Source: Rhinopithecus roxellana (taxonomy: Eukaryota; Chordata; Mammalia; Primates; Cercopithecidae). From it: a DNA stretch of 64,000 nt. Below are positions 62,642 through 64,000 of this stretch, in pieces; position 1 is the stretch's first letter; each line of letters begins with the position of its first letter. The DNA lies in NCBI RefSeq assembly GCF_007565055.1, contig NC_044549.1, positions 63,206,882 to 63,270,881 of the forward strand, given 5' to 3'. The notes beneath the pieces were generated by a model. That model made no database searches and was not told where the DNA came from. It saw only the letters and a program-made list of their open reading frames with translations. The position numbers were made by a program, and so were the translations under genes.

Positions 62642-62786
62642 AGCTGGGTGCAGTGGCTCACTACTGTAATACCAGCATTTTGAGAGGCTGAGGCATAAGG
62701 ATTGCTTGAGCCCAGAAGTTCAAGTCCAGCCTGGGCAACATGGCAAGACTTCATCTTTATAAAAAAAGAACTTAGAAAAAATTTTT
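62642..62786 (+). mobile_element. Alu left monomer (FLAM-like)
   Basis: AGCTGGGTGCAGTGGCTC to AACATGGCAAGACTTCATC with an A-rich tail and no right arm. The flanks AATTTGTAGCCCTTA and AAATGCATAGCCTTA suggest a TSD, hence a complete monomer. Confidence 0.85.
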
Positions 62787-62897
62787 AAAAATGCATAGCC
62801 TTATAGCCCTGGGCCCCACCTCAGACCTCTTACGGTAAACAGTATTACAGTTCCCAGTCATTTGCTCCTTCTTTCCTAGAAGACGATGATACATGTT

Positions 62898-63199
62898 TTT
62901 TGTTTTTGGGGGGATTTTTTGAGAAGGAGTCTCACTTTAACACCCAGGCTAGAGTACAGTGGCACGATCTGGGCCCACTGCAACCTCCACCTCCCAGGTT
63001 CAAGGGATTCTTCTGCCTCAGCCTTCCAAGTAGCTGTGACTACAGTCATGCGCCACCATGCCTGGCTAATTTTTTTTTGGTAGAGATGGGATTTCACCAT
63101 GTTGGCCAGACTGGTCTTGAACTCCTGACCTCAGGGGATCCACCTGCCTCGGCCTTCCAAAGTGCTGGGATTACAGGCTTGAGCCACCATGCCCAGCCT
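62898..63199 (-). mobile_element. AluS, full length
   Basis: The TSD GATGATACAT lies on both sides. The poly(T) tail is interrupted by GGGGGGA. Confidence 0.93.
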
Positions 63200-63405
63200 G
63201 ATGATACATCTCTGATACAAGTGTATGTCCCCTATGGGGCTGTTCCTTCTGTGTGAGTCCTTAAATGAAGAAAGTGTGGCAGATCCAATATACAGCCAAT
63301 ATAAAATGTCAGCAAAAAACAAACCTTTTTTTCATTATATGCCACTGAGATTTGGGGAATCATTTGTTACTGCAGTATAACCAAGCGAGTGCTGACTGAT
63401 ACACG
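63200..63405 (+). mobile_element. Possible LTR 3' end
   Basis: TTATATGCCACTGAGATTTG, GGGAATCATTTGTTACTGC and AGTATAACCAAGCGAGTG resemble the 3' end of an old LTR of the MaLR type. The upstream part is not recognisable. Confidence 0.4.
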
Positions 63406-63626
63406 TACTGAATCAACATTTCTCACAGAGAAGGTAGATCCTGTGAATCTCCATTTTTCCCCATGGGACCTTTATTCTCACTAATGTCACCCAAGCAAAC
63501 AAATAAGATATATCCCCTTTGAAAAGTGAGCCTTTCATCAGACTGAAAGTTGAATGCTGGCCACAAATCAAATAGACACTTAGAGTTTCAGGTTTCCATA
63601 AGGCAGAGTTCTGTGTAAATACAGTC

Positions 63627-63928
63627 TTTTTTTTTTTTTTTTTTTTTTTTTTTGAAACGGAGTCTCGCTCTGTGGCCCAGGCTGGAGCATAGTGGTGCAA
63701 TCTTTGCTCACTGCAACTTCTGCCTCCTGGATTCAAGCAATTCTCCTGCCTCAGCTTCCCAAGTAGCTGGGATTATAGGTGCACGCCACCGCACCTAATT
63801 TTTGTATTTTTAGTAGAGACGGGGTTTCACCATGTTGGTCAGGCTGTCTTGAACTCCTGACCTCGTGATCTGCCTGCCTTAGCCTCCCAAAGTGCTGGGA
63901 TTACAGGTGTGAGTCACCACACCTGGCC
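63627..63928 (-). mobile_element. AluS (Sc-like), full length
   Basis: A T tract of about 27 bases and both arms, with CTCCTGACCTCGTGATCTGC. The flanks TAAATACAGTCTT and TAAATACAAGTCTT are the TSD. Confidence 0.94.
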
Positions 63929-64000
63929 CATAAATACAAGTCTTAATTCCTCAGCCCATTATAGTCCTAGAAATTAAGGAAAACTAAAGCTAGACAGAAG

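Noticed and set aside
1..64000. tRNA, snRNA, rRNA or miRNA genes
   Set aside because: No cloverleaf, U-snRNA or rRNA sequence recognised. MIR cores are tRNA-derived but are SINE copies. A covariance-model scan would be needed to exclude small RNAs.

Overview
The window looks like nuclear DNA of an Old World monkey (Cercopithecidae: macaque, baboon, vervet or a relative). Primate origin is clear from more than thirty Alu elements. The finer call rests on two young Alus (1433-1772 and 7254-7552) with perfect target-site duplications (TSDs). They carry a variant set I associate with the Old World monkey AluYR lineage: GGCCGGATCT or GGCCAGATCT in place of GGCGCGATCT, GGGTTTACGCC, GGCTAGTTTT, CCGCCCGTCTC and GGCTTGAGCCACCG. 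Human AluY does not carry this set. CpG outside young Alus is sparse, and I saw no CpG island.

I can support no intact protein-coding gene. The long open frames are mostly translated Alu consensus, translated GT/CA repeat, or chance frames in single-copy DNA. The window is best read as intergenic or deep-intronic. The only coding-like remnants are the last 22 codons of a Tigger transposase (36751-36819) and an unidentified minus-strand patch at 8317-8525 that appears broken by a one-base frameshift.

Layout. 0-5 kb: truncated Alu, a GC-rich single-copy block with a G-quadruplex motif, AluYR, a solo THE1/MST LTR, and a MER5A broken by a copied 150-bp piece of upstream DNA. 5-15 kb: single-copy DNA, Alus stacked on one target site, MER20, MLT1, an orphan poly(A) tract, and a homeobox-motif-rich candidate enhancer near 14.8 kb. 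15-31 kb: MIR, MER5A, MaLR LTRs (MST/MLT1), the 5' region of an old L1, an atypical Alu dimer, a hAT MITE, a CA higher-order repeat, two MLT1 LTRs in opposite orientation, and an MLT2 LTR. 31-48 kb: Alus, a longer hAT MITE, Tigger, L2, many MIRs and two L1 3' ends. 48-64 kb: an old L1, a 430-bp GT tract, an Alu with a 20-bp templated insertion, a MER5 cluster, an inverted MLT1 chimera, a second stack of Alus on one target site, and another hAT element.

No genes can be shown to work together. The informative content is mutational history (template-switch insertions, reuse of insertion sites, LTR inversions) and a few candidate regulatory stretches. Repeat subfamily names come from memory of consensus sequences and should be confirmed with RepeatMasker.
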